64,000 nt of DNA, from positions 1 through 64,000 of the forward strand of contig NZ_LZHG01000065.1 in the NCBI RefSeq assembly GCF_001690355.1. The letters are read 5' to 3'. Shown here piece by piece: positions 1 through 10,221 of this stretch. The number at the start of each line of letters is the position of its first letter. The stretch's first letter is position 1. A program made the translations under genes and the position numbers. The notes under the pieces were generated by a model. That model was not told the origin of the DNA and searched no databases. It saw only the letters and a list, made by a program, of their open reading frames with translations. The stretch comes from Gilliamella sp. Choc4-2. GTDB lineage: Bacteria > Pseudomonadota > Gammaproteobacteria > Enterobacterales > Orbaceae.

Positions 1-32
1 TCAATCTGAGCCATGATCAAACTCTTCAATTT
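1..32 (-). rRNA. rrs: 16S ribosomal RNA, 5' end only (partial)
   Basis: Read on the minus strand, this is the conserved first ~30 nucleotides of bacterial 16S rRNA, including the universal 27F primer site (GAGTTTGATCATGGCTCAG). The mature 5' end is placed at position 32 by comparison with E. coli, where the gene begins AAATTGAAGAG. The gene runs off the left edge of the window, so an rRNA operon lies to the left, transcribed leftward. Confidence 0.97.
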
Positions 33-345
33 AAAGTTTGATGCTCAATAACTGTCTCTGACATATTCAAATGAATCTTCAGTGTCACTTATCAAGACTT
101 CTTAATCTTTTTAGTCCGTAGACTTTAATTCTTTCGTCTCGCAAGTGCCCACACAGATTGTCTGTTTCTTCTTTTTAAAGAGCTAACAGCTTCCAATTCT
201 CAATCAACTTTTTGTTAATCATCTTTGCTGTCTCAAGGGCTGCGTATGTTACGCTACACCTTTTTATTCGTCAAGATCTTTTTTTAAAATTTTTGACCTT
301 GTTCACCAACTCTATTCCCGTCCAATTTCGATGACGTCGTGTCAG
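33..345 (-). promoter_or_regulatory. rRNA operon leader with boxA and boxC-like antitermination elements
   Basis: This is the transcribed spacer between the rrn promoters and 16S rRNA on the minus strand. A boxA-like element (GCTCTTTAAAAA, minus strand, about 172-183) resembles E. coli GCTCTTTAACA. It is followed by a block at about 144-165 reading CAGACAATCTGTGTGGGCAC, essentially the E. coli leader sequence downstream of boxA. In E. coli these elements load NusB/NusE to resist Rho termination, and the leader pairs with the 16S-23S spacer for RNase III processing. Equivalent function here is inferred from this similarity. Confidence 0.85.
246..274 (-). promoter_or_regulatory. rrn P2 promoter
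   Basis: On the minus strand, TTGACG (269-274) and TAACAT (246-251) are separated by exactly 17 bp, downstream of P1 and upstream of boxA. This matches the position and layout of the rrn P2 promoters of enterobacteria, which give basal rRNA transcription. The -10 hexamer is imperfect. Confidence 0.7.
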
Positions 346-354
346 TGGGTGCGC

Positions 355-382
355 ATTATAGGGACTTTAAAAAATCATGCAA
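355..382 (-). promoter_or_regulatory. rrn P1 promoter (growth-rate/stringently controlled type)
   Basis: On the minus strand, TTGCAT (377-382), a 16-bp spacer and a perfect TATAAT (355-360) are followed by a GC-rich GCGC discriminator. The downstream sequence then matches the start region of E. coli rrnB P1 (...CACTGAC), with initiation predicted near 346. A 16-bp spacer and GC discriminator are hallmarks of ppGpp/DksA-sensitive P1 promoters. The 384-430 region upstream is almost pure A/T and is a good candidate UP element. Fis sites could not be judged by eye. Confidence 0.9.
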
Positions 383-536
383 GTGTTAATTATATTTTTT
401 TTATCGTTTGTTTTTTATTTACTCAATCTATTTCATTAAAATTGTTGATATAAAACAAAATGGTATAAATATGTTTTTAAAAAACAAAACATTAATTAAA
501 ATTTACTTGTAAATTGCGTAATGCTAATATTGAGGC

Positions 537-553
537 GGTATTTAGTAAATACC
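537..553. terminator. Short hairpin between the acyltransferase gene and the rrn promoter
   Basis: A perfect 7-bp inverted repeat (GGTATTT / AAATACC) with a 3-nt loop lies 33 bp past the stop codon of the minus-strand acyltransferase gene. No U-tract follows it in the minus-strand RNA, so it would be at best a weak intrinsic terminator or a 3'-end stabilising hairpin. The rest of 383-585 is A/T-rich and shows no gene. Confidence 0.3.
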
Positions 554-585
554 AAACTTAATTACGACAACATTACAACTTTATT

Positions 586-1656
586 TTAGTGAATACTACC
601 AATAAGATATTTTGCTTTATCTTTGAAGATTGATTTTATTATATTAGCTATAATTACACTTATTATTAGAGTTAATATTAATAAAATAATTGCGCCTAAT
701 GATGCTAATAAACCATTTGTTGTTAAAGTTATATTTCCCATTGGGGTATCAAATAATAATTTTTCCAACTGAAAAACAATAATTTCATGAATAAAATAAA
801 TTGGGAAACTAATATTTGCCATATAAGATAAAAATTTATAAGCCTTCCCATCATTAGTTTTACCATTAAGTCCATCTAAAAAGTAAAGAGCTAATATAAA
901 TAGAATAATTTTTTGTAAAGTATCAAGATAAAGTTTTTCAACGCCAAGATTATCAACATAACGACCAATAAATGGTACGAAAAAACATAAGTTAAAAAAT
1001 AAGATAATTAAAAACAAATTATTTTTTACTGCCCTTATAATTGTTTCATAATTTTGCCTTATCATCATTCCTGTTAAATAAACAGGTCCATAATGCAATA
1101 AATTCAGAAGAGGCTTAGTAAAATCAGGTTTAGTAAATATCACCACCCAAAACATAGAAATCATGCCAGCAATAATTAAACTTTTTTTTGACCAATATAA
1201 AAAAATAGGACCCATTGCATAAACAATAATAATCATTGGGATAAACCATAAAGGCAAAAGCTGCGTTCCAGTTAGCATCATTATAACAACTTTGCTTATT
1301 ATGCTGGGTTCAGTGAATGATAGCGAAGGTAAATTAGATAAATTTTGATAATGAAAAAAAATAAAACAAAAAATAGATACCGAAATATAAGGACACACAA
1401 CAGTCTTAAACTTTGATAAATAATATGTTTTAGTATCAAATTTATATGTTAGATGTTGAAATAAAAAACCAGCAATTAATACAAAAAATGTCGTGAAGTT
1501 AAATGCAAATAAATTTAAAAAAGAAAATAAATAACTATTAGCAATTAAATGAGTATTTTTAAACACACCCAAGCAGTGACTAAAAACAATCATAATAATT
1601 GCAACACCACGTAATACATGTATAGAATGAATTTTCTGAGCTTGTAATGATGCCAT
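586..1656 (-). CDS. Acyltransferase family 3 membrane protein
   Basis: 356 aa with about ten hydrophobic segments spread along the whole length. The N-terminus (SIHVLRGVAIIMIVFSHC, about residues 11-28) carries the arginine and histidine typical of acyltransferase family 3 (OafA/OatA/WecH-like). These proteins move acetyl or other acyl groups across the inner membrane onto O-antigen, peptidoglycan, capsule or glycans. The substrate cannot be read from sequence. There is no C-terminal SGNH domain, so it is the membrane-only form. It stands alone beside the rRNA operon, is very A/T-rich and has no polysaccharide genes next to it, so recent acquisition is possible. The ATG has no strong ribosome binding site. 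Confidence 0.85.
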   Translation of the reverse strand: MASLQAQKIHSIHVLRGVAIIMIVFSHCLGVFKNTHLIANSYLFSFLNLFAFNFTTFFVLIAGFLFQHLTYKFDTKTYYLSKFKTVVCPYISVSIFCFIFFHYQNLSNLPSLSFTEPSIISKVVIMMLTGTQLLPLWFIPMIIIVYAMGPIFLYWSKKSLIIAGMISMFWVVIFTKPDFTKPLLNLLHYGPVYLTGMMIRQNYETIIRAVKNNLFLIILFFNLCFFVPFIGRYVDNLGVEKLYLDTLQKIILFILALYFLDGLNGKTNDGKAYKFLSYMANISFPIYFIHEIIVFQLEKLLFDTPMGNITLTTNGLLASLGAIILLILTLIISVIIANIIKSIFKDKAKYLIGSIH

Positions 1657-1807
1657 TTTGAATATTAGAAATTAAAATATAATTATTAATGATAATGTAT
1701 CATATATTTAGATGTCACTAGTAAGTTATTTATAGATAAATACAGAAAATTATTAAAATATGATATTACTTCGCTGAAGCAGTTTAAAAAATATTTGAAA
1801 CTTATTA

Positions 1808-2053
1808 TTAAATTAATTTTTTATCTACAAATGAACATAAAGATATGATTTCTCTTTGCTCTTGTTTTAACTTTTTCAAAACAAGACTTAATAATTTATT
1901 AGCTATGCCTTGCCCTCGATATCGAGGATCAACATAGGTATGATTAATGGCTGCCTTATCTTGGCCTATTCTAGAAAATGTCATTTCTGCTATTTCTTGG
2001 TTATTATCTACCACATAAATACGCTCTAGGTCTTCTCGATATATTAGCGACAT
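1808..2053 (-). CDS. Small GNAT-fold N-acetyltransferase (YjdJ-like)
   Basis: 81 aa, the length of the minimal single-domain GNAT family COG2388 (YjdJ and eukaryotic GTLF3B types). The acetyl-CoA pyrophosphate-binding motif is visible as YRGQGIANKLL (about residues 44-54), preceded by the family's strand pattern ending in THTYVDPRYRG-like residues. The function of this subfamily is unknown. The substrate is probably a small metabolite or protein amine. It is monocistronic, and the ATG is preceded by a GGGG-containing ribosome binding site. Confidence 0.8.
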   Translation of the reverse strand: MSLIYREDLERIYVVDNNQEIAEMTFSRIGQDKAAINHTYVDPRYRGQGIANKLLSLVLKKLKQEQREIISLCSFVDKKLI

Positions 2054-2086
2054 AATCCCCCTTCATTTTTTAAATTTTACCCAAGT

Positions 2087-2129
2087 TTAATTATAAATAT
2101 AATATTCATCATATTATATTTATAATTAA
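2087..2129. repeat. Perfect 19-bp all-A/T inverted repeat (hairpin or cruciform)
   Basis: The arms 2087-2105 and 2111-2129 are perfect reverse complements made only of A and T, around a 5-nt TCATC loop. The element sits 34 bp upstream of the small GNAT start codon and about 230 bp past the end of pfkA. It could be a bidirectional structure, a DNA-binding site or part of the GNAT 5' UTR. The remaining 2130-2362 shows no gene, and no convincing pfkA terminator was found. Confidence 0.75.
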
Positions 2130-2362
2130 TCTATGACAATTAGAGTAACTTTTATTTAATTGTCAAAATTTTTTTAATGGGTTTTTATAGAGAAAAATTT
2201 AAAGAAATTTATATTTGCTTGAAATCCATATTAATAATGAATTGTTAAAGCTTATAAGGTGAACGTTAGGTCAACAAATGAGATATAATCTTTGCAATCA
2301 ATAGCTCACCTTTAATAGGCCTATATTTTTAAATTAAGCTGATTTTATCGACAATACCCTAC

Positions 2363-3325
2363 TTAGAATAAGCGTTTAGCTGTATTATATAGTTCCATAT
2401 CAAATGGACGCTTCATATTATTGATAGCATCTATAATATCGTGATGTACTAATTTACCATTTTGTACGCCAACGCTTCTACCTGCATAGCCTTGTAGCAG
2501 TAATTCAACAGCATAAGCCCCCATACGAGACCCCAAAATACGATCATAAGGGACAGGAGAACCACCACGTTGAACGTGCCCTAATACTGTGGCACGAGTT
2601 TCGTGATGAACAGCAGCTTCAATGTCTACTGCAAGTTGATTTACATCACACATATGTTCTGTAACAGTCACAATTGCATGTTTTTTACCTTTTGCAAAGC
2701 CTAGTTTAATTTCTTCGATTAGATCTTCCTTCGTATAAGAAACCTCTGGAATAATCATAAATTCGCAACCACCAGCAACTGCTGCATTTAAGGTTAAATC
2801 ACCACAATCTCGCCCCATTATTTCAATAACTGAAATTCGGTTATGTGAAGAACAAGTATCACGTAATCTATCGATTGCTTCAACAGCAGTACTAAGCGCA
2901 GTAAAATAACCTATAGTATAATCAGTACCACGAATATCATTATCAATAGTTCCTGGTAAACCAATACATGGAAAACCTTCTTCAGTTAATCGCATTGCGC
3001 CCATATATGAACCATCACCACCAATAACAACTAAAGCATCAATTTGATGTTTTTTTAGATTAGCAATGGCTTTTTGTCTTACAGCTTTATCTTTAAACTC
3101 TGGAAATCTAGCCGAACCAAGAAATGTACCACCACGAGTAATAATATCAGATACACTTGAACGCTTTAGTTGAACAATGCGATCTTCGCAAAGTCCCATA
3201 TAACCATCATAAACACCAAAAACATCCAACCCTTCTGATAATGCTGTTCTCACTACACCTCGAATAGCTGCATTCATTCCTGGAGCGTCGCCACCACTGG
3301 TTAAAATACCTATTTTTTTTATCAT
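2363..3325 (-). CDS. pfkA: ATP-dependent 6-phosphofructokinase
   Basis: 320 aa, the exact length of E. coli PfkA. It phosphorylates fructose 6-phosphate to fructose 1,6-bisphosphate, the committed step of glycolysis. Visible motifs are the ATP-site GGDAPG (11-16), the GGDGS loop (102-106) and the catalytic TIDND segment with the proton-acceptor Asp near residue 128. MGRDCGD (about 169-175) and the C-terminal effector-site residues are also present. The ATG has a GGAG ribosome binding site at about 8 nt. It lies next to fieF as in E. coli, although both may have separate promoters. Confidence 0.97.
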   Translation of the reverse strand: MIKKIGILTSGGDAPGMNAAIRGVVRTALSEGLDVFGVYDGYMGLCEDRIVQLKRSSVSDIITRGGTFLGSARFPEFKDKAVRQKAIANLKKHQIDALVVIGGDGSYMGAMRLTEEGFPCIGLPGTIDNDIRGTDYTIGYFTALSTAVEAIDRLRDTCSSHNRISVIEIMGRDCGDLTLNAAVAGGCEFMIIPEVSYTKEDLIEEIKLGFAKGKKHAIVTVTEHMCDVNQLAVDIEAAVHHETRATVLGHVQRGGSPVPYDRILGSRMGAYAVELLLQGYAGRSVGVQNGKLVHHDIIDAINNMKRPFDMELYNTAKRLF

Positions 3326-3417
3326 ATAAATAACTCCAAATTATTAACTTTTAGTTATTATAGAGTCTTAACAGATATCTAACAATAGAAGATAAAGGCT
3401 ATTTTTGATTAATTTTT

Positions 3418-4314
3418 CTACTTCATCATTTCGATGGGTACAACAGAAATTGGATCTTGATGAATAATCACTGTTGCAGGAGAAAATTCTTTAGAAATAT
3501 GTTTTTCAATAGCATCAGCAATGGCATGAGCAGTGATTAAAGGCATATCATCGTCTAATTCAAGATGCAATTGAATAAATTTAAGAGGCCCTGCTTGGCG
3601 GGTCTTTAGATCATGAAAACCTCTTACATCTGGATATGAAGCCACAATTTCAGCTATTCGCAAATTATCACTATCTGGTAAGGCGTGATCTAATAGGTCT
3701 TTAATTGCATTATGTGCAATATGATAAGCATTATAACAAATATACAAAGCAATAAAAAATGCAAAGGCCGCATCAGCATAAGTAATGCCATACCAACTTA
3801 AACAAAGTGCAATTATAACAGCAATATTCAACAACATGTCGGAAGAATAATGCAACATATCAGCTTGAATAGCATTACTTTTGGTGATTTTTACAACATA
3901 TATTTGATATAAAACAAGAATACATGTAACTACAGCAGAAACAGTTGATACAATAATCCCTAATAAAGGTTCTTGCAGTTCACTCGGATGAATAAAAGAG
4001 CGAATACTAGAAAGTAATAAAATTATTGCAGAACCAATAATAAACGCACTTTGTAATAATGCGGCCAAAGATTCTGCCTTGCCATGACCAAAAGTATGAT
4101 CAGCATCTGCGGGCTTAAGTGCATAACGAACTAAAAAAAAGTTAACACCTGAAGCAATTAAATCGATACTTGAATCTAATAATGAAGCAAATAAACTTAT
4201 TGAACCGGTAAACCAACAAGTAATAAATTTAATTAAAATTAAGGAAATAGAAATTGAAACAGCACCTAGCGTCGCTCTTTTAACTAATTTTTCATACAAA
4301 TGTGAATTTGACAT
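3418..4314 (-). CDS. fieF: Cation-efflux pump FieF (CDF family)
   Basis: 298 aa, close to E. coli FieF/YiiP (300 aa). It is an inner-membrane Zn2+/Fe2+:H+ antiporter with about six TM helices and a cytoplasmic metal-sensing C-terminal domain. Metal-site residues are visible: the TM2 pair D47 and D51 (LLDSSID), the HTFGHGKAE loop and the TM5 HYSSD motif (H and D four apart). The C-terminal VIIHQDP segment is typical. It has an AGGT ribosome binding site 7 nt upstream. The fieF-pfkA neighbourhood is conserved with enterobacteria. Zn2+ versus Fe2+ preference cannot be decided from sequence. Confidence 0.95.
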   Translation of the reverse strand: MSNSHLYEKLVKRATLGAVSISISLILIKFITCWFTGSISLFASLLDSSIDLIASGVNFFLVRYALKPADADHTFGHGKAESLAALLQSAFIIGSAIILLLSSIRSFIHPSELQEPLLGIIVSTVSAVVTCILVLYQIYVVKITKSNAIQADMLHYSSDMLLNIAVIIALCLSWYGITYADAAFAFFIALYICYNAYHIAHNAIKDLLDHALPDSDNLRIAEIVASYPDVRGFHDLKTRQAGPLKFIQLHLELDDDMPLITAHAIADAIEKHISKEFSPATVIIHQDPISVVPIEMMK

Positions 4315-4325
4315 TTAGTACCTAT

Positions 4326-4904
4326 TTATTGATAGGATTCAATCCCCAAAGGAAGAACTAATTGCCGAGCAATCTCAGCTGCTTTTATTCGGCCTAACAA
4401 CGCATCTATAATTTTCAAAGCAAAATCAATAGACGTTGCGGGACCTTGGCTAGTAATAACTTTATACAACTCATCAAAATAAACTCTATCGGACTTCCAA
4501 TTTTTAAACGCCTCTTTAGTAGTTGGATAACCAGTCATATATGCGTGTGAAAATAAGTTATGATGTTGTAAAACCATAGCTGGAGAGGCGCAGATTGCTG
4601 CAACAATGCCGCCACTTTGGTGCGTTTGTTTCAATTTTTCGATTAACAGTGGACAATCTCGAAAATTTTCAGCACCTTTAACACCTCCAGGTAAAACAAC
4701 AACATCAAAATCAATGTATTGAACATCCGAAAGGATTTTTTTTGCCAAAATGGTTACTCCTCGAGAACATTCAACCTCACGAGAACTTGAAATACTTGCA
4801 GTAGTAACTTTAATATCAGCTCGGGTTAATAAATCAATAGTGGTTACCGCCTCTGTTTCTTCACAACCATTCGATAAAAACACCAATGCTTGCTTTGTCA
4901 TCAT
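4326..4904 (-). CDS. yajL: DJ-1/PfpI superfamily protein YajL
   Basis: 192 aa, close to E. coli YajL (196 aa), the bacterial orthologue of human DJ-1. The nucleophile-elbow cysteine is C105 in AAICASPA, and the conserved N-terminal glutamate sits in NGCEETEAV. YajL has been described as an oxidative-stress chaperone and as a glyoxalase/deglycase; the deglycase role is debated. Two adjacent ATG codons follow an AAGGAG ribosome binding site; the second gives the better spacing, so the true start may be one codon later. It ends 11 bp before fieF, so fieF-yajL could be co-transcribed. Confidence 0.93.
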   Translation of the reverse strand: MMTKQALVFLSNGCEETEAVTTIDLLTRADIKVTTASISSSREVECSRGVTILAKKILSDVQYIDFDVVVLPGGVKGAENFRDCPLLIEKLKQTHQSGGIVAAICASPAMVLQHHNLFSHAYMTGYPTTKEAFKNWKSDRVYFDELYKVITSQGPATSIDFALKIIDALLGRIKAAEIARQLVLPLGIESYQ

Positions 4905-4953
4905 TACGCTCCTTTTGAATAAACAACTTATTAAGTTCTTTAGCGAAAATGAA

Positions 4954-6508
<1,555 letters not shown>

Positions 6509-6706
6509 ATGTTTGATTCACTCACAAAAGCAAGAAAATACTTTGGTCAAGCAACTAAATTAATGATCGGTATTCCTGATTATGACAATTATGTCCAACA
6601 TATGAAGCTAACGCATCCTGATCAAATCCCTATGACTTATGAAGAGTTTTTTAAAGAACGCCAAGATGCTCGTTATTCAGGTAAGAGTGGTTTTAAATGT
6701 TGCTAA
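6509..6706 (+). CDS. YbdD/YjiX family small protein
   Basis: 65 aa matching the YbdD/YjiX family (DUF466). The diagnostic core is visible: [13 protein letters not shown], then [21 protein letters not shown] and a C-terminal KCC. In E. coli these proteins are encoded just downstream of the peptide/pyruvate transporters CstA and BtsT, and yjiX is followed by the GTPase gene yjiA. Here the transporter is absent and the downstream GTPase gene is ruined, so this is an isolated survivor of a yjiY-yjiX-yjiA type operon. The molecular function of the family is not established. Confidence 0.9.
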   Translation: MFDSLTKARKYFGQATKLMIGIPDYDNYVQHMKLTHPDQIPMTYEEFFKERQDARYSGKSGFKCC

Positions 6707-6730
6707 AATTAAGATTATTAGATAACAGAA

Positions 6731-7767
6731 AAAATTAATATACTATTAATTCTTATTACAATATTAACAGGTTTTCTTGGTCCGAGAAAAACCGCCATGA
6801 TTAATTATTTGTTGAAAAATGACCATAATGAAAAAATAATCATTATTGAAAATGAATATGAACAAATAAATATTGATAATAATTTATTAAACATCAGTAA
6901 TGAAATCCAAATAGTTGAGATAACTAATGACTGCATTTGCTACAATATTCGAAACCAAACTGACAAATGTGTTACATAAGTTACATGCAAAACGAATAGC
7001 GGGTGAATGCAAATTGATCACCTTATTATAGGAACATCTAACTTAATAATCCTATCTCTATTATACAATAATATATTTTATTGATGATTTAATTAGTCAA
7101 ACTATTCAGATTGATGCAATTGTTACCATTGCTGATACAATGTATATATTGAAACATCTTGACAAGCATTATGTAAACCTTTCAAAAATTGGATTTGCTG
7201 GTTGTATTATTTTGGCGAGAAAATGATTGTATTGGCCATAAACAAAAAAATAATGTACTCAATCTAATTCATAAAATTAATCAAAGGTAATGATTATTGA
7301 CGCAATTAATGAGCTGTTCTTCAAATCAGCATGGCTTGATATACATGATCATTAATAATGAACTAATAATAAATAAAGGTTTTTTATTATCAATCCTACT
7401 AAAAAGCTTCAAGCAAGTTTTAAACTACTACCACTATAGAGTAACATGTTAAATCATAAAATAATATCCGTCTTTATCTTTTTGAATCTGGTGAACTCAA
7501 CCTAAAAAGATTGGCTATTTTATAGAAAGTTTAGTCAAACAATATGGCAACGATAGCTACGCTACAAAAGTATTTTGGCTATTAAGGATAACAACCAAGG
7601 CTTGATTGTTCAAGATACACATAAAGTATGTAGAATTTGACTATGGTTCCACTTGGGAAAATGCACCGTGAAGAATATCTCGATTGGTGTTAATTAGTCG
7701 CACATTACCATTTGATAAATTAAATCAAAAATTTTTAAAACCAATATTGAGCCATAACAAAAATTAA
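6731..7767 (+). pseudogene. Decayed COG0523 (YjiA-type) metal-associated GTPase gene
   Basis: Translating all three plus frames gives ordered pieces of a COG0523/CobW protein with no intact reading frame. The pieces are ILTGFLGPRKT (P-loop, normally GFLGAGKT), IIENEYEQINID, ITNDCICYN (metal motif, normally CxCC), IDAIVTIADTM (switch region) and SKIGFAGCIILARK. After these comes a C-terminal domain with FESGELNLKKIGYFIES, then EFDYGSTWENAP, ISRLVLI and LNQKFLKP. There is no start codon, the P-loop lysine context is altered, the third cysteine is lost and several stops and frameshifts interrupt it. The position directly after the ybdD/yjiX gene matches yjiA. COG0523 GTPases act in zinc homeostasis and metalloprotein maturation. 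Confidence 0.85.
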
Positions 7768-7936
7768 CTAATAAAAGGCTTAAGTTAAATTCTGTTTTAA
7801 TATTAAAACACATAATTCACAGAAAATTTTTGATAAATAGCATAATAAGATAAGCTCACATATCTAATAGCCACACTTAATATAATTTGATAACATAGCT
7901 CATTTTTAAAAGCGATCAAATAAGCAATATAATAAC

Positions 7937-8998
7937 ATGGATTACGATATCGCAATCATTGGTCTTGGACCTGCTGGTAGTACTCTAGCCCGTTTACTTA
8001 GCTCTTCATTCAAAGTTATTGCATTAGATACAAAACATAAAATGGGAAATGGCGGATTCCATAAACCTTGTGGGGGCCTATTAGCAGATGATGCACAAAA
8101 AGCCTTTGCTAGGCAAAATATAAATTTACCAGCTGATATTTTAACTGATCCTCAAATTTTTAGTGTCAAAACTTATGACTTACAAACCAAACTTGTTCGC
8201 AATTATCAGCGAAGTTATGTTAGTTTTGATCGACACAAGTTTGACCTGTGGCTAAAATCACTGATACCATCAAATGTAACCGTTCTTCATAATACACTCT
8301 GTAAAGAAGTAAGGCGTATTATTGATGGTTATCAGATCACTTATCTTGATGAAAATAAAAATGAACAAAACACCACAGCCCAATATGTAGTCGGTGCTGA
8401 CGGTGCCAATTCTCTTGTTAGAAGAATGCGCTATCCCCATCATACCATTAGACAGTATGTCGCAATCCAACAATGGTTCACTGATCAGCATAAAAAACCA
8501 TTTTATTCGTGTATTTTCGATAATGAATCAACAAATTGCTATGCTTGGAGCATCTCTAAAGATGGTTATTTTATTTTAGGAGGTGCATTCCCTAAAAAAG
8601 AAGCAGCCCAAAATTTTGAGCATCTTAAACAAAAATTAATAAAACAAGGGTTTATTTTTGGAGAGCCATTTAAAACGGAAAAATGTTTAGTGATTTATCC
8701 AAATCGATTCCGTGATTTCTATACTGGCAGCGAAAATATTTTTTTGATTGGAGAAGCAGCTGGCTTTATTAGTGCAAGTTCCTTAGAAGGGATAAGCTAC
8801 GCTCTAGATAGTGCTGAGATTTTAAGTAAAATCTTAAATAATGGTGCTCCAAATCCTAATAAACGTTACTATCAAAAAACCATTCAGCTACGTTTAAAAC
8901 TTTATAGTAAAATTATTAAAGCAAAAATATTGACTACACCATTATGTCGAAAATTACTTATGAAAAGTAAAGTGCAACATATTAAAAGAATTGAGTGA
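7937..8998 (+). CDS. FAD-dependent oxidoreductase, geranylgeranyl reductase-like family
   Basis: 353 aa. The N-terminal Rossmann dinucleotide motif is DIAIIGLGPAGS (4-15), followed by a KPCGGLL segment near residues 43-50. A GADGANSLVRR motif (about 154-164) binds FAD, and LIGEAAGFISASSLEGISYAL (second FAD contact) lies near 276-296. This arrangement is that of the geranylgeranyl reductase/flavin-monooxygenase group (COG0644). The group includes lipid double-bond reductases, halogenases and hydroxylases, so the substrate is unassigned. There is no NAD(P)H-binding domain. It stands alone after the GTPase pseudogene and 71 bp before can, with no clear ribosome binding site. Confidence 0.8.
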   Translation: MDYDIAIIGLGPAGSTLARLLSSSFKVIALDTKHKMGNGGFHKPCGGLLADDAQKAFARQNINLPADILTDPQIFSVKTYDLQTKLVRNYQRSYVSFDRHKFDLWLKSLIPSNVTVLHNTLCKEVRRIIDGYQITYLDENKNEQNTTAQYVVGADGANSLVRRMRYPHHTIRQYVAIQQWFTDQHKKPFYSCIFDNESTNCYAWSISKDGYFILGGAFPKKEAAQNFEHLKQKLIKQGFIFGEPFKTEKCLVIYPNRFRDFYTGSENIFLIGEAAGFISASSLEGISYALDSAEILSKILNNGAPNPNKRYYQKTIQLRLKLYSKIIKAKILTTPLCRKLLMKSKVQHIKRIE

Positions 8999-9069
8999 AA
9001 TTATAATGATTTTCAAAATGGCAAACTCACTTCAATAAGAATAATGAAATATAAAAGGAAATATAAATT

Positions 9070-9729
9070 ATGTTTGATGTAAACGATTTAATTCGTTTTA
9101 ACCACGAGTGGTCAGAAAAAATAGCACAAGAAGATCCCGAATTTTTCAAACAACTTGCCGTTGAACAAAATCCGAAATTTTTGTGGATAGGTTGTTCAGA
9201 TAGCCGTGTTTCAGCAGAAAAGCTCATTAAGCTAAAACCTGGCGAATTATTTGTACATCGTAATGTTGGTAATCTTGTAATACATACTGATTTAAACTGC
9301 CTATCTGTTGTTCAATATGCTGTAGATGTACTTAAAATTGAAGATATCATTGTTTGTGGTCATTTAGGTTGTGGGGGAATTCGTGATGCGGTTGAAAATC
9401 CTGATTTAGGGCTAATTAATAACTGGTTACTGCATATTCGTGATCTTTGGTTTCGAAATAGCTCACTTCTAGGAGAATTTCCTCCCGATATCCGTTTGGA
9501 TGTTTTATGTGAACTTAATGTAATTGAACAAGTATACAATCTTGGACATTCTACAATTATTCAATCTGCATGGCAACGAGGTCAAAAAGTTAATTTACAT
9601 GGTTGGGTGTATGGGATTCATAATGGCAAAATTACTGATTTACATATCACTTCATCAAGTAGCGAAAACCTTGAAATTAACTACCGAGAAGCTATTTCTT
9701 ATCTTCTAAATTTACATAAATCCCAGTAA
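9070..9729 (+). CDS. can: Beta-class carbonic anhydrase
   Basis: 219 aa, same length class as E. coli Can (220 aa). It interconverts CO2 and bicarbonate, supplying bicarbonate for fatty-acid, arginine and purine synthesis. The zinc ligands are visible: C42 with D44 and R46 in CSDSRV, and H98 and C101 in CGHLGCGG. The ATG is preceded by an AAGGA ribosome binding site. It converges with nrdG; only 14 bp separate the two stop codons. Confidence 0.96.
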   Translation: MFDVNDLIRFNHEWSEKIAQEDPEFFKQLAVEQNPKFLWIGCSDSRVSAEKLIKLKPGELFVHRNVGNLVIHTDLNCLSVVQYAVDVLKIEDIIVCGHLGCGGIRDAVENPDLGLINNWLLHIRDLWFRNSSLLGEFPPDIRLDVLCELNVIEQVYNLGHSTIIQSAWQRGQKVNLHGWVYGIHNGKITDLHITSSSSENLEINYREAISYLLNLHKSQ

Positions 9730-9743
9730 TTAGTTCATAATTT

Positions 9744-10208
9744 TTACTTAAAACGATGGATAATTTGATTGCTGCTTCCCCGCCATAATAGACGAGGATC
9801 AGCAAGTTCTTGTACAAATTTTCCATCAATTAACACATCAATATAAGGAATAACCGCTTGTTGTTCAGATGTTAACTCATCGAGCTTATACCCAGTCCAA
9901 AGCCAGATATCTTTATTATCGCACTCAGATTTAACACGTTGAACCAGTTTTAATATAGTTGCAACGTTTTGAGGATGTAAAGGATCACCACCAGAAAGCG
10001 ATAATCCTTGACGTTTTATTTCGGTATCTTGTAGATCTTTAATGATTTGATTTTCAAGTGCTTGTGTAAAAACCAAACCAGAATCTAAAGCCCAAGTACT
10101 TTTATTATAGCAACCGCGACATTGATGAACGCAGCCAGCAACAAAGAGTGTACATCGAGTTCCTTCCCCATTTACAACATCAACTGAATAATAACGATGA
10201 TAATTCAT
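9744..10208 (-). CDS. nrdG: Anaerobic ribonucleotide reductase activating protein
   Basis: 154 aa (E. coli NrdG 154). It is a radical-SAM enzyme with the CxxxCxxC cluster motif at C26-C30-C33 (GCVHQCRGC) and a SAM-binding SGGDPL segment. It generates the glycyl radical on NrdD. The gene starts 13 bp after nrdD ends, so the two form an nrdD-nrdG operon under the NrdR-box promoter upstream of nrdD. Confidence 0.97.
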   Translation of the reverse strand: MNYHRYYSVDVVNGEGTRCTLFVAGCVHQCRGCYNKSTWALDSGLVFTQALENQIIKDLQDTEIKRQGLSLSGGDPLHPQNVATILKLVQRVKSECDNKDIWLWTGYKLDELTSEQQAVIPYIDVLIDGKFVQELADPRLLWRGSSNQIIHRFK

Positions 10209-10221
10209 AACTAATTAATTA

